Assembly (NCBI GenBank): GCA_964466465.1
Contig: CAYXNJ010000018.1
Coordinates: 1-42,372 of the forward strand
Reading direction: 5' to 3'
Origin: Sulfurospirillum sp964466465
Lineage (GTDB): Bacteria; Campylobacterota; Campylobacteria; Campylobacterales; Sulfurospirillaceae
DNA length: 42,372 nucleotides
In this document: in pieces, positions 16,374 through 24,180 of the stretch
Numbering within the stretch: the stretch's first letter is position 1
Layout of the letters: each line of letters begins with the position of its first letter
The notes under the pieces: generated by a model
Told to the model about the DNA's origin: nothing
Databases searched by the model: none
The model's input: the letters and a program-made list of their open reading frames with translations, nothing else
Program-made: the position numbers and the translations under genes

Positions 16374-16661
16374 GGTGGATGCCTGAACGGCGGAAGCTAA
16401 AGTAACGACAATTGCAGTTAGATTTACGTCTTATTTTGGCACGTTTGATGGCGGAGTGAGCGCGCTTTGCAAAAAGGCGACTGCATTTGCAAAGACGAGG
16501 GCGATACGTTGTGATAAATCCTAAAAGTGTAGTTGAGATCGGTGGTGGGTCGTCTTCGACTTCTTCTTGATCGCAGGTATCGGCAAACAGGCGGGTGGTA
16601 TGAAGCAGGCGTGCGTGAACGCGTTTGGTTTTGACTTCGCTGGTGGAAGCCTGAATGGTGG
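16374..16661. repeat. Pair of 20-nt direct repeats
   Basis: GGTGGATGCCTGAACGGCGG at 16374-16393 and GGTGGAAGCCTGAATGGTGG at 16642-16661 differ at only three positions and lie 268 nt apart in the same orientation, inside the metE-htpX gap. Confidence 0.6.
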
Positions 16662-16733
16662 CAAGAGAAAAATAGCCTTTTTTACCAAAGTCCTGAGGCA
16701 GTCTCAACGTACATCCTTCTGTTTTGTTGTCGC

Positions 16734-16739
16734 ATTATA
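16734..16739 (-). promoter_or_regulatory. Possible -10 element for a metE leader transcript
   Basis: A perfect TATAAT lies on the minus strand. No -35 hexamer is evident. If used, the metE transcript would have a leader of about 520 nt. Confidence 0.4.
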
Positions 16740-16822
16740 ACACATTGGTTTCGTAAATCGTGTGTAAAATTTATTTACCATTCTGCTGTAAAATACTCTA
16801 TGATATTTCCAAAGGAGAATGT

Positions 16823-17674
16823 ATGGAAGTTGTTAAAACCGTCGTATTATTGACCTTGATGACGTTAATGTTTGTATGGGTTGGTGGCATGATGGGAGGG
16901 ACGCAAGGTATGTTAATAGCCCTTGTTATGGCAGGGGTCATGAACTTTGTGAGCTATTTTTATTCTGATCAGCTCGTTCTTCGACATTACAATGCTGTGC
17001 CTGTAACACACCAAGAAGCGAGCGGACTTTATGCTATTGTTGAGCGTTTAAGCACAAAAGCTGGTATTCCAGTGCCTCAAGTGTATATTATCCCCGATTC
17101 GACACCCAATGCCTTTGCCACAGGGCGAAACCCTTCGCATGCTGCTGTTGCGGTGACTGAGGGGCTTTTAGAGCTTTTAGATGATGATGAAGTAGAGGCC
17201 GTTTTAGCGCATGAGCTTAGCCACGTAAGGCATTATGATATTTTAGTGGGAACGATTGCAGCAACAATCGCTGGTGCAATTGGTGTTATTGCCAATATGA
17301 TGCAATTTGGCGCTATGTTTGGAGGAGATAGGGAAAATCGTCCTAATCCTATTGTGATGATTGTTCTTGCGATTATCCTACCGCTTGCCGCTGCGGTGAT
17401 TCAAATGGCGATTAGTCGAAATCGTGAATATATGGCAGATGAGGGTGCAGCTCGTTTAACAAAACACCCTGAATGGTTGCAAAGTGCGTTAGCAAAACTT
17501 TCCAATTACAATCAAAGAGGTATGGTACATGAGGCAACACCAGAGAGTGTGCATATGTTTATCATCAACCCTTTTTCAGGGAAAGATATCTCTTTTGCGT
17601 CGCTTTTTTCAACGCATCCTTCTACAGAAGATAGAATTGCAAGGTTAGAAGAGTTAAAATTTGAAATTCGTTAA
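16823..17674 (+). CDS. htpX: HtpX-type M48 membrane zinc protease
   Basis: This 283-residue inner-membrane protease is involved in quality control of membrane proteins. Two N-terminal hydrophobic helices are followed by VLAHELSHVRHYD (the HExxH zinc motif, about residue 130) and a second helix pair. The third zinc ligand is in RNREYMADEGAARLT, and the C-terminal FSTHPSTEDRIARL is typical. ATG 16823 is preceded by AAAGGAG at good spacing; the frame extends to 16760 but that part has no ribosome site. The cupin gene follows 20 nt downstream and may be co-transcribed. Confidence 0.88.
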   Translation: MEVVKTVVLLTLMTLMFVWVGGMMGGTQGMLIALVMAGVMNFVSYFYSDQLVLRHYNAVPVTHQEASGLYAIVERLSTKAGIPVPQVYIIPDSTPNAFATGRNPSHAAVAVTEGLLELLDDDEVEAVLAHELSHVRHYDILVGTIAATIAGAIGVIANMMQFGAMFGGDRENRPNPIVMIVLAIILPLAAAVIQMAISRNREYMADEGAARLTKHPEWLQSALAKLSNYNQRGMVHEATPESVHMFIINPFSGKDISFASLFSTHPSTEDRIARLEELKFEIR

Positions 17675-17694
17675 TTTTATAACAAAGGCTTAGT

Positions 17695-18072
17695 ATGAAA
17701 AAATCTCTTAGTGAAATTCCAAGTACTCCACTTCAAGCAGGTGAGGGTGCAAGTATGCAGATGCTCATTTCTCCTGAAGTTGCGCCTCATTTTGCAATGC
17801 GTAAGTTTGTCATTAAAAAAGATGGGCATATGCCATTTCACACCAATACGGTTGAGCATGAGCAGTATGTTTTAAAAGGAAAAGCACGGGTAAAACTGGG
17901 TGAAGAGAGTTTCATCGCGGTGAAAGATGATGTTATTTTTATTCCTGCGGGTGTTGCGCATTCGTATCATGTGATCGGTGATGAGGACTATGAATTTTTA
18001 TGCCTCATTCCAAACAAAGATGACACCATTGAAATGGTAAAAGAGACACCTTCGTGTGAGTGTGGTTTGTAA
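17695..18072 (+). CDS. Small cupin-domain protein
   Basis: This 125-residue single-domain cupin shows motif 1 HMPFHTNTVEHEQYVLKGKARV (His, His, Glu metal ligands) and motif 2 DDVIFIPAGVAHSYHVIG (His ligand). The C-terminus ends CECGL. Such small cupins bind a metal and may be dioxygenases, isomerases or binding proteins, so no reaction can be assigned. AAAGG lies before ATG 17695. It is 20 nt behind htpX and ends before a bidirectional terminator. Confidence 0.8.
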   Translation: MKKSLSEIPSTPLQAGEGASMQMLISPEVAPHFAMRKFVIKKDGHMPFHTNTVEHEQYVLKGKARVKLGEESFIAVKDDVIFIPAGVAHSYHVIGDEDYEFLCLIPNKDDTIEMVKETPSCECGL

Positions 18073-18084
18073 TATAAAATCTCA

Positions 18085-18109
18085 TTAAGAAGCCTTTTAG
18101 GCTTCTTAA
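18085..18109. terminator. Bidirectional terminator
   Basis: An 11-bp perfect stem TTAAGAAGCCT / AGGCTTCTTAA (18085-18095 and 18099-18109) with a TTT loop lies between the convergent cupin and serine hydrolase genes. It includes the stop codon of the latter. Confidence 0.65.
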
Positions 18110-18642
18110 GCGCGACGCAATTGCCCTAAGTAGGCATTTCCTTCTTCCCATGAACCAATATCACTTGCACTGTTGATATGCCCTTTATCGCCAACATTGA
18201 CTAACGCACTTCCCCATGCTTTTGACAAGCTTTTCGCATAGTCTATTGTCGCATAAGGATCGTTGGTGCTAGCGATAATAATGCTTGGAAAATCAAGCAA
18301 TCCCATAGGGGTGTTCTCAAACCCTTGTGCAGCACTTGGAAAAACAGCGGAATGTGGATCTGGAGGGGCTACAAGAAGAGCTCCTTTGATAGAAGAGTGT
18401 ATCTTTTGGGCGTCCCAATGAGCGATGACTAAACACGCAAGACTGTGTGCCACAAGAATGACATCTTCACCCGCTTCTGCAACCGCTTTTTCAAGTGTTT
18501 TCACCCATTCTTCACAAACAGGGTGTTCCCAGTCGTTTTGAATCACACGTTTAAAATCAGGATTTTCCTTCTCCCAAAGCGTCTGCCAATGCTCAGCTCC
18601 TGAGTCTTGATACCCTGGTAATATAAGCACAGATGTTGCCAT
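18106..18642 (-). CDS. RBBP9/YdeN-type alpha/beta serine hydrolase
   Basis: This 178-residue cytosolic hydrolase has an N-terminal VLILPGYQDSGAEHWQTLWE, a nucleophile elbow VAHSLACLVIAHW (Ser in AHSLA), an acid region STNDPYATI and the catalytic histidine in DKGHINSASDIGSW. The length and motifs fit the RBBP9/YdeN family of small serine hydrolases, whose natural substrates are unknown. It is monocistronic and diverges from the isochorismatase-like gene. Confidence 0.85.
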   Translation of the reverse strand: MATSVLILPGYQDSGAEHWQTLWEKENPDFKRVIQNDWEHPVCEEWVKTLEKAVAEAGEDVILVAHSLACLVIAHWDAQKIHSSIKGALLVAPPDPHSAVFPSAAQGFENTPMGLLDFPSIIIASTNDPYATIDYAKSLSKAWGSALVNVGDKGHINSASDIGSWEEGNAYLGQLRRA

Positions 18643-18668
18643 AAACCCCTCATCAAAATCAATTTAAA

Positions 18669-18683
18669 AGACTATTGTAGTCT
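18669..18683. promoter_or_regulatory. Short palindrome in a divergent promoter region
   Basis: AGACTA-TTG-TAGTCT is a 15-bp inverted repeat between the divergent hydrolase genes. It could be an operator for either; a TATGAT (18712-18717) upstream of the plus gene may be its -10. Confidence 0.3.
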
Positions 18684-18741
18684 AGCATGACTTAATTAAG
18701 AGCGAGTAGGTTATGATATAAATAAAAAATAAGGAGTTTTC

Positions 18742-19290
18742 ATGCGCCTTTTTCCTGAAAAAACAGCAATGCTCTTGGTGGATGTACAAGAACGCCTTTT
18801 TGTGCATATAGAAGATCATGAACGTATCGAAAAACATTTAGTAGCACTTGTTCAAGGACTTCAGCATTTAGAGATTCCTATTTTATGCAATCAACAATAC
18901 ACGCAAGGTTTAGGCGAGACGATTAATTCACTACGTGCCGTTCTTCACGAAACAGATGTGTATGAAAAACGCACCTTTAGTTGTTGTCAAAATGGCGATG
19001 TTATGGCTAAGCTAAAGGCTTTAAATGTTACGTGTGTGGTTATTGCTGGTGTTGAGAGTCATGTGTGTGTGCTGCAAAGTGCGCGTGATCTTATCGAAGC
19101 AGGCTTTGAAGTGATGTTATGTGTTGATGCTATAGGCTCTCGAAAATACAAAGATCATGAAATCGCACTTCGTCGTATGGAAAAAGAGGGAGCGTGGTTT
19201 TGCACAACAGAGTCGCTTTTGTTTGAGTTTCTCTCAAGTGCAAACCATCCGCAGTTTAAAGCCATTAGCGCTTTAGTGAAAGCGCTTTAA
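18742..19290 (+). CDS. Isochorismatase-family cysteine hydrolase
   Basis: This 182-residue cytosolic protein has the cysteine-hydrolase triad: AMLLVDVQERLF (Asp), DVYEKRTFSC (Lys) and VIAGVESHVCVLQSA (nucleophile Cys). The sequence resembles YcaC/ISOC1-like hydrolases rather than nicotinamidase, since no nicotinamidase metal site (DxH) is visible. The substrate is unknown. ATG 18742 is preceded by AAGGAG. It is convergent with cheR with a 1-nt gap. Confidence 0.82.
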   Translation: MRLFPEKTAMLLVDVQERLFVHIEDHERIEKHLVALVQGLQHLEIPILCNQQYTQGLGETINSLRAVLHETDVYEKRTFSCCQNGDVMAKLKALNVTCVVIAGVESHVCVLQSARDLIEAGFEVMLCVDAIGSRKYKDHEIALRRMEKEGAWFCTTESLLFEFLSSANHPQFKAISALVKAL

Positions 19291-19301
19291 CTTATTTTTT
19301 T
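19267..19301 (+). terminator. Intrinsic terminator overlapping the isochorismatase gene end
   Basis: An 8-bp perfect stem AGCGCTTT / AAAGCGCT (19267-19274 and 19279-19286) with loop AGTG encodes the last residues of the gene. It is followed after the stop by TTATTTTTTT. Confidence 0.7.
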
Positions 19302-20131
19302 ATATAGTATGAGAGGCGATGATCGGTATGCTTTGTAAAATAAGGGTTATCTGGGATAATATCCGCATGACCTAAGAAGAGCTTGCCCTCAGGTTTGAGA
19401 AGGGTCGCAAAACGTTCAATCGTTTTAAGACGAAAATCATCATCGAAGTAGATGAGCATATTACGTGAAAAGATGATGTCAAATTTTCCCAACGAGAGGA
19501 ATTCGTTCTCAAAAATATTGACTTTAGTAAAGGAAATAGACGAAAAATATTCACGCTTCGCACGGTAAAAGCGATCTTCTTGTGTAAAAAATTTCTCTTT
19601 AAGACGTTGGTCTAGTTTGTGCAAAGAGCGCTCTGAAAAGAGTCCTTTTTGTGCTTTTTCAATTGCTTCTGAGTTAATGTCAATACCTGTAATGCTAAAT
19701 TCTCTTGGTTCTCGTCTTCTCTCTTGTAGCATCATTGAAAGTGAGTAAACCTCTTCACCTGAAGCACATGGTGCACAGAGAATTTTGACATTGGGAATAG
19801 CAAGTGCGAAGTTTACGGCTAAATCAAGTTGTGATTCTTCACGGTAAAAATAGGTTTCATTGACGGTTACCAAGTCAATGAGGTCTTGTCTAAGCCCTTT
19901 ATCATGTTGAAGTGCCTCAAAGAGTTTGCGAAAACTGTAAATCTCTTTACGTTCACAAAAGAGGCGAAGTTTGGTTTCAATAACACTGTTTTTTGAAAGC
20001 AGATCAACACCAATTTCACGTTTGATGTAGTGCAAAAGATCTTGAAGCCCAAAAGTGTTGAACTCTTGAGGAGCTGCAACTTCGTGTTTCAGTGCGATTT
20101 CTGGCTCTTTTTTTCTTTTCCAAAACAACAT
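19292..20131 (-). CDS. cheR: Chemotaxis protein methyltransferase CheR
   Basis: CheR uses S-adenosylmethionine to methylate glutamates of chemoreceptors, giving adaptation. The 279-residue protein has the N-terminal helical domain (LLHYIKREIGVDL) and the SAM-binding fold with LVTVNETYFYREESQ, ILCAPCASGEEVYSL, FSITGIDINSEAIEKA and FDIIFSRNMLIYFDDD. The C-terminal NWETVNF-type receptor-tail tether is absent from its own sequence, as expected. Its ATG overlaps the cheB stop (TAATG), so the two opposing activities are made from one message. Confidence 0.92.
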   Translation of the reverse strand: MLFWKRKKEPEIALKHEVAAPQEFNTFGLQDLLHYIKREIGVDLLSKNSVIETKLRLFCERKEIYSFRKLFEALQHDKGLRQDLIDLVTVNETYFYREESQLDLAVNFALAIPNVKILCAPCASGEEVYSLSMMLQERRREPREFSITGIDINSEAIEKAQKGLFSERSLHKLDQRLKEKFFTQEDRFYRAKREYFSSISFTKVNIFENEFLSLGKFDIIFSRNMLIYFDDDFRLKTIERFATLLKPEGKLFLGHADIIPDNPYFTKHTDHRLSYYIKK

Positions 20132-20700
20132 TAAGATTCTCCAAATTTTTTAATAGTTTGCACAATATCGTCCAATGGCAAGGAAACGATATTTGGGTTA
20201 ATTTCTATAGCGCGTTTTGGCATGCCATATACTATAGCACTTTTTTCACTCTCTGCTATGCAGGTTGCACCAATTTTTTGTAATTCACTGAGCCCATTGG
20301 CACCATCATGCCCAATTCCAGTCAGTAAAACAGCCAATATCTCTGCATCTTTTGCACACTCAACGCTAGAAGAAAAAAGTGAATCAATGCTTGGATTGTA
20401 AGGAGTGTCTCCCTCTTCAACAGGCTCGATTTTAGGTGAAAAATCGCCCTTTCTCATACGGCAGTTTTGAGGACAAATGTAGATGTTTGCGTTATGTAAA
20501 CTCATTTTTTTATCGACTGCATGAACAGGCAGATGTAATTCATTTTGAAATTGGCTGATGAAACTAGGAATAAATGTCGCATTCATATGTTGCGCGATAA
20601 CAATAGCACCATTAAATGTTGGCGAAATAGCAGATAAAATTTTTTTGAGATGACCAGGACCTCCAGTAGAGGCTCCGATCAAGACGATTTTGGGTTTCAT
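20131..20700 (-). CDS. cheB: CheB-type methylesterase without receiver domain
   Basis: This 189-residue protein consists only of the catalytic domain that removes methyl or amide groups from chemoreceptors. The triad is visible: LIGASTGGP (Ser), VIAQHMN (His) and LLTGIGHDGANGL (Asp). Classical CheB has an N-terminal response-regulator domain controlled by CheA; here it is missing and the ATG at 20700 starts directly at the catalytic domain. The same short form is known in Campylobacter jejuni, so this is lineage-typical rather than a truncation. The gene lies directly downstream of a structured intergenic repeat. Confidence 0.9.
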   Translation of the reverse strand: MKPKIVLIGASTGGPGHLKKILSAISPTFNGAIVIAQHMNATFIPSFISQFQNELHLPVHAVDKKMSLHNANIYICPQNCRMRKGDFSPKIEPVEEGDTPYNPSIDSLFSSSVECAKDAEILAVLLTGIGHDGANGLSELQKIGATCIAESEKSAIVYGMPKRAIEINPNIVSLPLDDIVQTIKKFGES

Positions 20701-20717
20701 TAAACTCCATCTTTTAT

Positions 20718-20840
20718 AAGAGTTCTTGTGAACTCTTTATTAACGGTCTTTGGGCAAAGCTCAAAGACCTACGCTAACCGCTATGGTTCTAAAGCTTGCC
20801 TCTTTTGAGGCAGAACCTTCTTGCAATTTTGCAAGAAGTC
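20718..20840 (-). repeat. Intergenic structured repeat, copy 1 (upstream of cheB)
   Basis: Read on the minus strand, the element begins AGACTTCTTGCAAAATTGC, then has a GGTTCT/AGAACC hairpin and the block 20769-20786 (rc CCATAGCGGTTAGCGTAG). Next comes the core stem GGTCTTTG/CAAAGACC around AGCTTTGCC (20745-20769), and it ends in AAGAGTTC/GAACTCTT (20718-20737) 17 nt before cheB. The order, the ends and the core match the copy at 28497-28632. On the plus strand the outermost hairpin (CTTCTTGCA/TGCAAGAAG, 20818-20838) is followed by TCTATTTTTT, so the plus strand also ends in an intrinsic-terminator-like structure. Confidence 0.6.
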
Positions 20841-22291
20841 TATTTTTTATTTTCTTCAATCATCCAGTAAAGATTCATTCTTACACCTGCTCCACTTGCT
20901 CCAAATTGGTTATATCCCCATGCTTTTTCAAGATAAGCTGGACCTGCAATGTCTAAGTGTAACCATTTCTCTTTATTCTCTTCTTCAATAAAATTATCGA
21001 GGAAAAGACCCGCAGTAATAGCTCCACCATAGCGGCTTGAACTGATGTTTGACATATCGGCAACAGAGCTTTTGAGAAGTTTTTTGAGGTATTTATTAAA
21101 CGGTAGTACTCCGCTAAGCTCGCCACTTTTATCAGAAGCTTTGCGCATAGAGTGTTTTAGTTCACTGTTGTGTCCCATAATACCTGTTGTGTATTCGCCA
21201 AGGGCAACCACACATGCTCCCGTAAGTGTAGCCATATCAACCAGTAAATCAGGTTTGAGTTCTTGCGCGTAGCAGAGACAATCCGCTAAGACCAAACGAC
21301 CTTCAGCATCTGTATTGCGTACTTCGATGGTTTTGCCATTTTTAGCAACTAAAACATCATCAGGCTTATACGCATCGCCTCCGATCATATTTTCGGTTGC
21401 CCCAATAATGGCATGAATTTCATATGGAAGCTCAAGTGTAGCAGCACCTTTTAAGATGGCCATTACGGCTGCTGCGCCGCTTTTATCAGCTTTCATAGTG
21501 ACCATATGCTCACTTGGTTTTAGGCTAAGTCCACCGCTATCATAGGTTAAGCCTTTTCCTACATACACAAGGCGTTTTTTAACCTCTTTTGGCGTATAGC
21601 TCAGATGAATCAGGCGTGGTGGATGCACGCTGGCACGATTGACCGCAAGAAACGCATTCATGCCTTGTTCTTTTAAGAAATTCTCATCCATCACTTTGCA
21701 AGAGACATTTGGAATAGAAGTTAAGGTTTGAGCAACATCCGCGAGTGCCATAGGCGTCATGTCTTGAGGTGTTGCATTGACGATTTCTTTTGCAAAATTC
21801 GTTGCTTCTGCTACAGCAGTTGCAGCACGCAAGGCTTTGTTTGCAGTTTCCATTGAAACATCAACACGGCTATAATCATCTAAACAGATGATAATTTTTT
21901 CAAGCTTTGAAGGCTCTTTTTTGCTCTTGTACGCATCAAACGTATAGCTACCTAAGATAAACCCTTCAACCAGTGCTTTGATATTAACTCCTGGACAGTC
22001 GTTTGAGTAGGTTCCAATAGCTAAGGTTCTGATGTTTGCTTTTTTAATACATTCGAGTGCTTTTGAAGCTGCAAGGCGCACTTCATCCGCATCCAAAGAG
22101 TCACATCCCACATAAATGGTTTTACTAGAAGGTACAAAGAGTGTTTCTTCACTTTCACCTTTAAATCCTAAAAGCTCTAATGTTTCTTTATCTGTGATAG
22201 ACGCATGTGTTAAATCTTTATTAATAACCAAAACAATTTTAGCATCTGTTATTGCTTCGTTAATTTTTTTATTGAGTAATTCGATTTGCAT
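20840..22291 (-). CDS. pepA: Leucyl aminopeptidase (PepA, M17)
   Basis: This 483-residue cytosolic M17 aminopeptidase removes N-terminal residues from peptides using two metal ions. The catalytic half carries YVGKGLTYDSGGLSLK, MKADKSGAAAVMA (Lys, Asp) and the family signature VRNTDAEGRLVLAD (Asp, Glu, Arg). ATG 22291 is chosen for its AAGGAA ribosome site and MQIELLNKK start; the frame extends to 22351 inside dedA. It overlaps dedA by 23 nt and is the last gene of the rpiB operon. PepA also binds DNA in some bacteria, but nothing here shows that. Confidence 0.93.
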   Translation of the reverse strand: MQIELLNKKINEAITDAKIVLVINKDLTHASITDKETLELLGFKGESEETLFVPSSKTIYVGCDSLDADEVRLAASKALECIKKANIRTLAIGTYSNDCPGVNIKALVEGFILGSYTFDAYKSKKEPSKLEKIIICLDDYSRVDVSMETANKALRAATAVAEATNFAKEIVNATPQDMTPMALADVAQTLTSIPNVSCKVMDENFLKEQGMNAFLAVNRASVHPPRLIHLSYTPKEVKKRLVYVGKGLTYDSGGLSLKPSEHMVTMKADKSGAAAVMAILKGAATLELPYEIHAIIGATENMIGGDAYKPDDVLVAKNGKTIEVRNTDAEGRLVLADCLCYAQELKPDLLVDMATLTGACVVALGEYTTGIMGHNSELKHSMRKASDKSGELSGVLPFNKYLKKLLKSSVADMSNISSSRYGGAITAGLFLDNFIEEENKEKWLHLDIAGPAYLEKAWGYNQFGASGAGVRMNLYWMIEENKK

Positions 22292-22970
22292 GTTTTTCCT
22301 TAAATGTCTTGTCTGTAACTTTGTGAAAATAATACGAGATGCCTCCACCAATGATGGCGGCTAATGGAATGGCAAAATACCAGTGTTGTTTCGCCCAGTG
22401 AATCACAATAAGAATCTCTTGACCAAAATACCATGTTGGAATAATGGTGAGTGCTGCCCAAAACCATGCGGAGATGAGATTGATAAAGGCAAACATCTTA
22501 CCACTGTAGCGTGTCAGCCCAATGGAAATAGGAATAACGGTACGAAGACCATAAAGATAACGTTGGATGAAAATAATAGGCCAGCCATATTTTTTAAGTA
22601 ACAGGTGTGCAAGTGCCAGTTTTCGACGTTGACTTCTTAGTTTTTGATGAACAAATTTTTTATTAAAACGTCCGATGTAAAAATAGACCTGATCGCCTGC
22701 AAAGCCACCAAGCCCTGCTACGAAGATAGCAAGAAAGAGGTTCATGTCGCCTGTGTGAGTGAGTAAGCCTGCCATAACAAGCCCCATTTCACCTTCTAAC
22801 ATACCCCAGAAAAAGAGAATGATGTAGCCATACTCTTTCATCAAATAGATGAATTTATTTTCTAATCCTTCTACAGGAGCCATGTATAAAACATAGCCCA
22901 AGATGGAAAGAATAGTGACCATAAAAAGAGTGAAAAGTTTTCCTGAGTGTTTATTGAAAAATTCACTCAT
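22269..22970 (-). CDS. DedA family membrane protein
   Basis: This 233-residue polytopic inner-membrane protein has the DedA/SNARE-associated domain: LEGEMGLVMAGLLTHTGDMN, a GGFAGDQVYFYIGR segment and the later IFIQRYLYGLRTVIPISIGLTRYS (the F-x-R-x3-G-type motif). DedA proteins are linked to lipid-carrier (undecaprenyl phosphate or phospholipid) recycling and membrane potential. The gene lies 4 nt after trpB and overlaps pepA, matching the position of dedA in the Campylobacter rpiB-apt-dedA-pepA cluster. Confidence 0.85.
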   Translation of the reverse strand: MSEFFNKHSGKLFTLFMVTILSILGYVLYMAPVEGLENKFIYLMKEYGYIILFFWGMLEGEMGLVMAGLLTHTGDMNLFLAIFVAGLGGFAGDQVYFYIGRFNKKFVHQKLRSQRRKLALAHLLLKKYGWPIIFIQRYLYGLRTVIPISIGLTRYSGKMFAFINLISAWFWAALTIIPTWYFGQEILIVIHWAKQHWYFAIPLAAIIGGGISYYFHKVTDKTFKEKHANRITQ

Positions 22971-22974
22971 GGTC

Positions 22975-24180
22975 TTATCCTATATTCAAAATAGATTTTG
23001 CTTGTACCATATCTTTATCCCCACGTCCAGAGAGATTGACAATAATGACTTTATTTTTGATCTCATCTTTAGGGATTTTTTTAAGGTATGCCACCGCATG
23101 AGCACTTTCAAATGCAGGAATAATGCCTTCTTTACGGCTCAACCATACAAAAGCATCCAAGGCTTCTTGATCGGTGATATTATCGTATTTTGCAATACCA
23201 AGATCCTTAAGATACGCGTGTTCTGGTCCAATGCCTGGGTAATCAAGTCCTGCTGAAATCGAGTGTGCTTCTAAAATTTGCCCATCATCATCTTGGAGAA
23301 GATAACTCATCTGCCCATGAAGCACCCCTGGGCTTCCTTTTGCGAGTGAACAGCCATGTTTATCGGTATCGATGCCATGACCTCCTGCTTCAATGCCGAT
23401 GCACTGAACACCTTCTTCGCCTAAGAAATGGCTAAAAATACCCATAGCGTTACTGCCACCACCAATACAGGCAACGACCATATCAGGAAGGCGTTTTTCT
23501 TTCACCAAAATTTGTGCTTTGGCTTCATAGCCGATGATGGCTTGAAAATCGCGTACCATCATCGGGTATGGGTGAGGTCCCGCTACGGTTCCGATGATGT
23601 AAAACGTGTCGCGTGCATGTGTGACCCAGTAACGAATCGCTTCATTCATCGCATCTTTTAGAGTTCTGCTTCCGCTTTTGACGGCATGTACTTTAGCGCC
23701 TAAAAGCTTCATACGAAAGACGTTGAGCTCTTGTCTCTCGACATCTTTTTCACCCATAAAGACTTCACACTCAAGCCCTAAAAGAGCAGCAATCGTAGCG
23801 GTTGCCACGCCATGCTGTCCAGCACCTGTTTCGGCAATGACACGCTTTTTACCCATCTTTTTAGCAATCAAACCTTGCACGATGGTATTATTCACTTTAT
23901 GCGCACCTGTATGGTTCAGGTCTTCTCGTTTCAGATAGACTTTTGCACCTAACTCTTGAGAAACATTTTTAGCATAGTAAAGTGCGGAAGGGCGACCTAC
24001 ATAGTCTTTCATGTAGTGTTCAACTTCACTCCAGAAATTTTCATTGAAACGAAGGGATTGATACTCTTTTTCAAGCTCTAAAAGAACAGGCATCAGTGTT
24101 TCAGGAACATATCTCCCACCAAAAATACCAAAGTGTCCATTTGCATCAGGGTCAAATTTAGAAGCTCTAGGAATGTACAT
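22975..24180 (-). CDS. trpB: Tryptophan synthase beta subunit
   Basis: This 401-residue PLP enzyme condenses indole with serine to give tryptophan. The PLP lysine is in REDLNHTGAHKVNN, the phosphate loop is CIGGGSNAMGIF, and FGGRYVPETLMPVLLELE is the N-terminal TrpB1 signature. It is the classical TrpB1 form that partners TrpA. The ATG overlaps the apt stop (TAATG). No trpA, trpC or other trp gene is adjacent; it sits between apt and dedA, where Campylobacter jejuni has none (from memory). Confidence 0.95.
   Translation of the reverse strand: MYIPRASKFDPDANGHFGIFGGRYVPETLMPVLLELEKEYQSLRFNENFWSEVEHYMKDYVGRPSALYYAKNVSQELGAKVYLKREDLNHTGAHKVNNTIVQGLIAKKMGKKRVIAETGAGQHGVATATIAALLGLECEVFMGEKDVERQELNVFRMKLLGAKVHAVKSGSRTLKDAMNEAIRYWVTHARDTFYIIGTVAGPHPYPMMVRDFQAIIGYEAKAQILVKEKRLPDMVVACIGGGSNAMGIFSHFLGEEGVQCIGIEAGGHGIDTDKHGCSLAKGSPGVLHGQMSYLLQDDDGQILEAHSISAGLDYPGIGPEHAYLKDLGIAKYDNITDQEALDAFVWLSRKEGIIPAFESAHAVAYLKKIPKDEIKNKVIIVNLSGRGDKDMVQAKSILNIG

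Larger units (their letters stand above)
16207..16822. other. 616-nt unexplained structured region between metE and htpX
   Basis: This region lies between divergent genes and is locally more GC-rich than its neighbours, with a C-rich minus strand. It contains a terminator-like hairpin (16247-16263), a hairpin GAACC/GGTTC (16283-16297), a copy of the intergenic repeat (about 16283-16356) and two near-identical 20-mers (16374-16393 and 16642-16661). A minus-strand TATAAT lies at 16734-16739. A 145-codon minus frame starting TTG 16707 (with AGAAGGA upstream) spans most of it, but the product is Arg/Ser/Thr-rich and matches nothing I know. I looked for cobalamin-riboswitch, RNase P, tmRNA and SRP motifs and saw none. 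Confidence 0.6.

Noticed and set aside
16270..16707. 145-codon minus frame (TTG start with AGAAGGA upstream) in the metE leader
   Set aside because: The product is Arg/Ser/Thr/Cys-rich with no recognisable domain, and the frame crosses the repeat copy and both 20-mers. I treat it as non-coding until a homologue is shown, though the ribosome-site match keeps it open.
16207..16740. Cobalamin riboswitch, SAM riboswitch, RNase P RNA, tmRNA or SRP RNA
   Set aside because: No B12-box, core GGAA/GCCACTG arrangement, S-box, or conserved RNase P/tmRNA/SRP motif was found on either strand.
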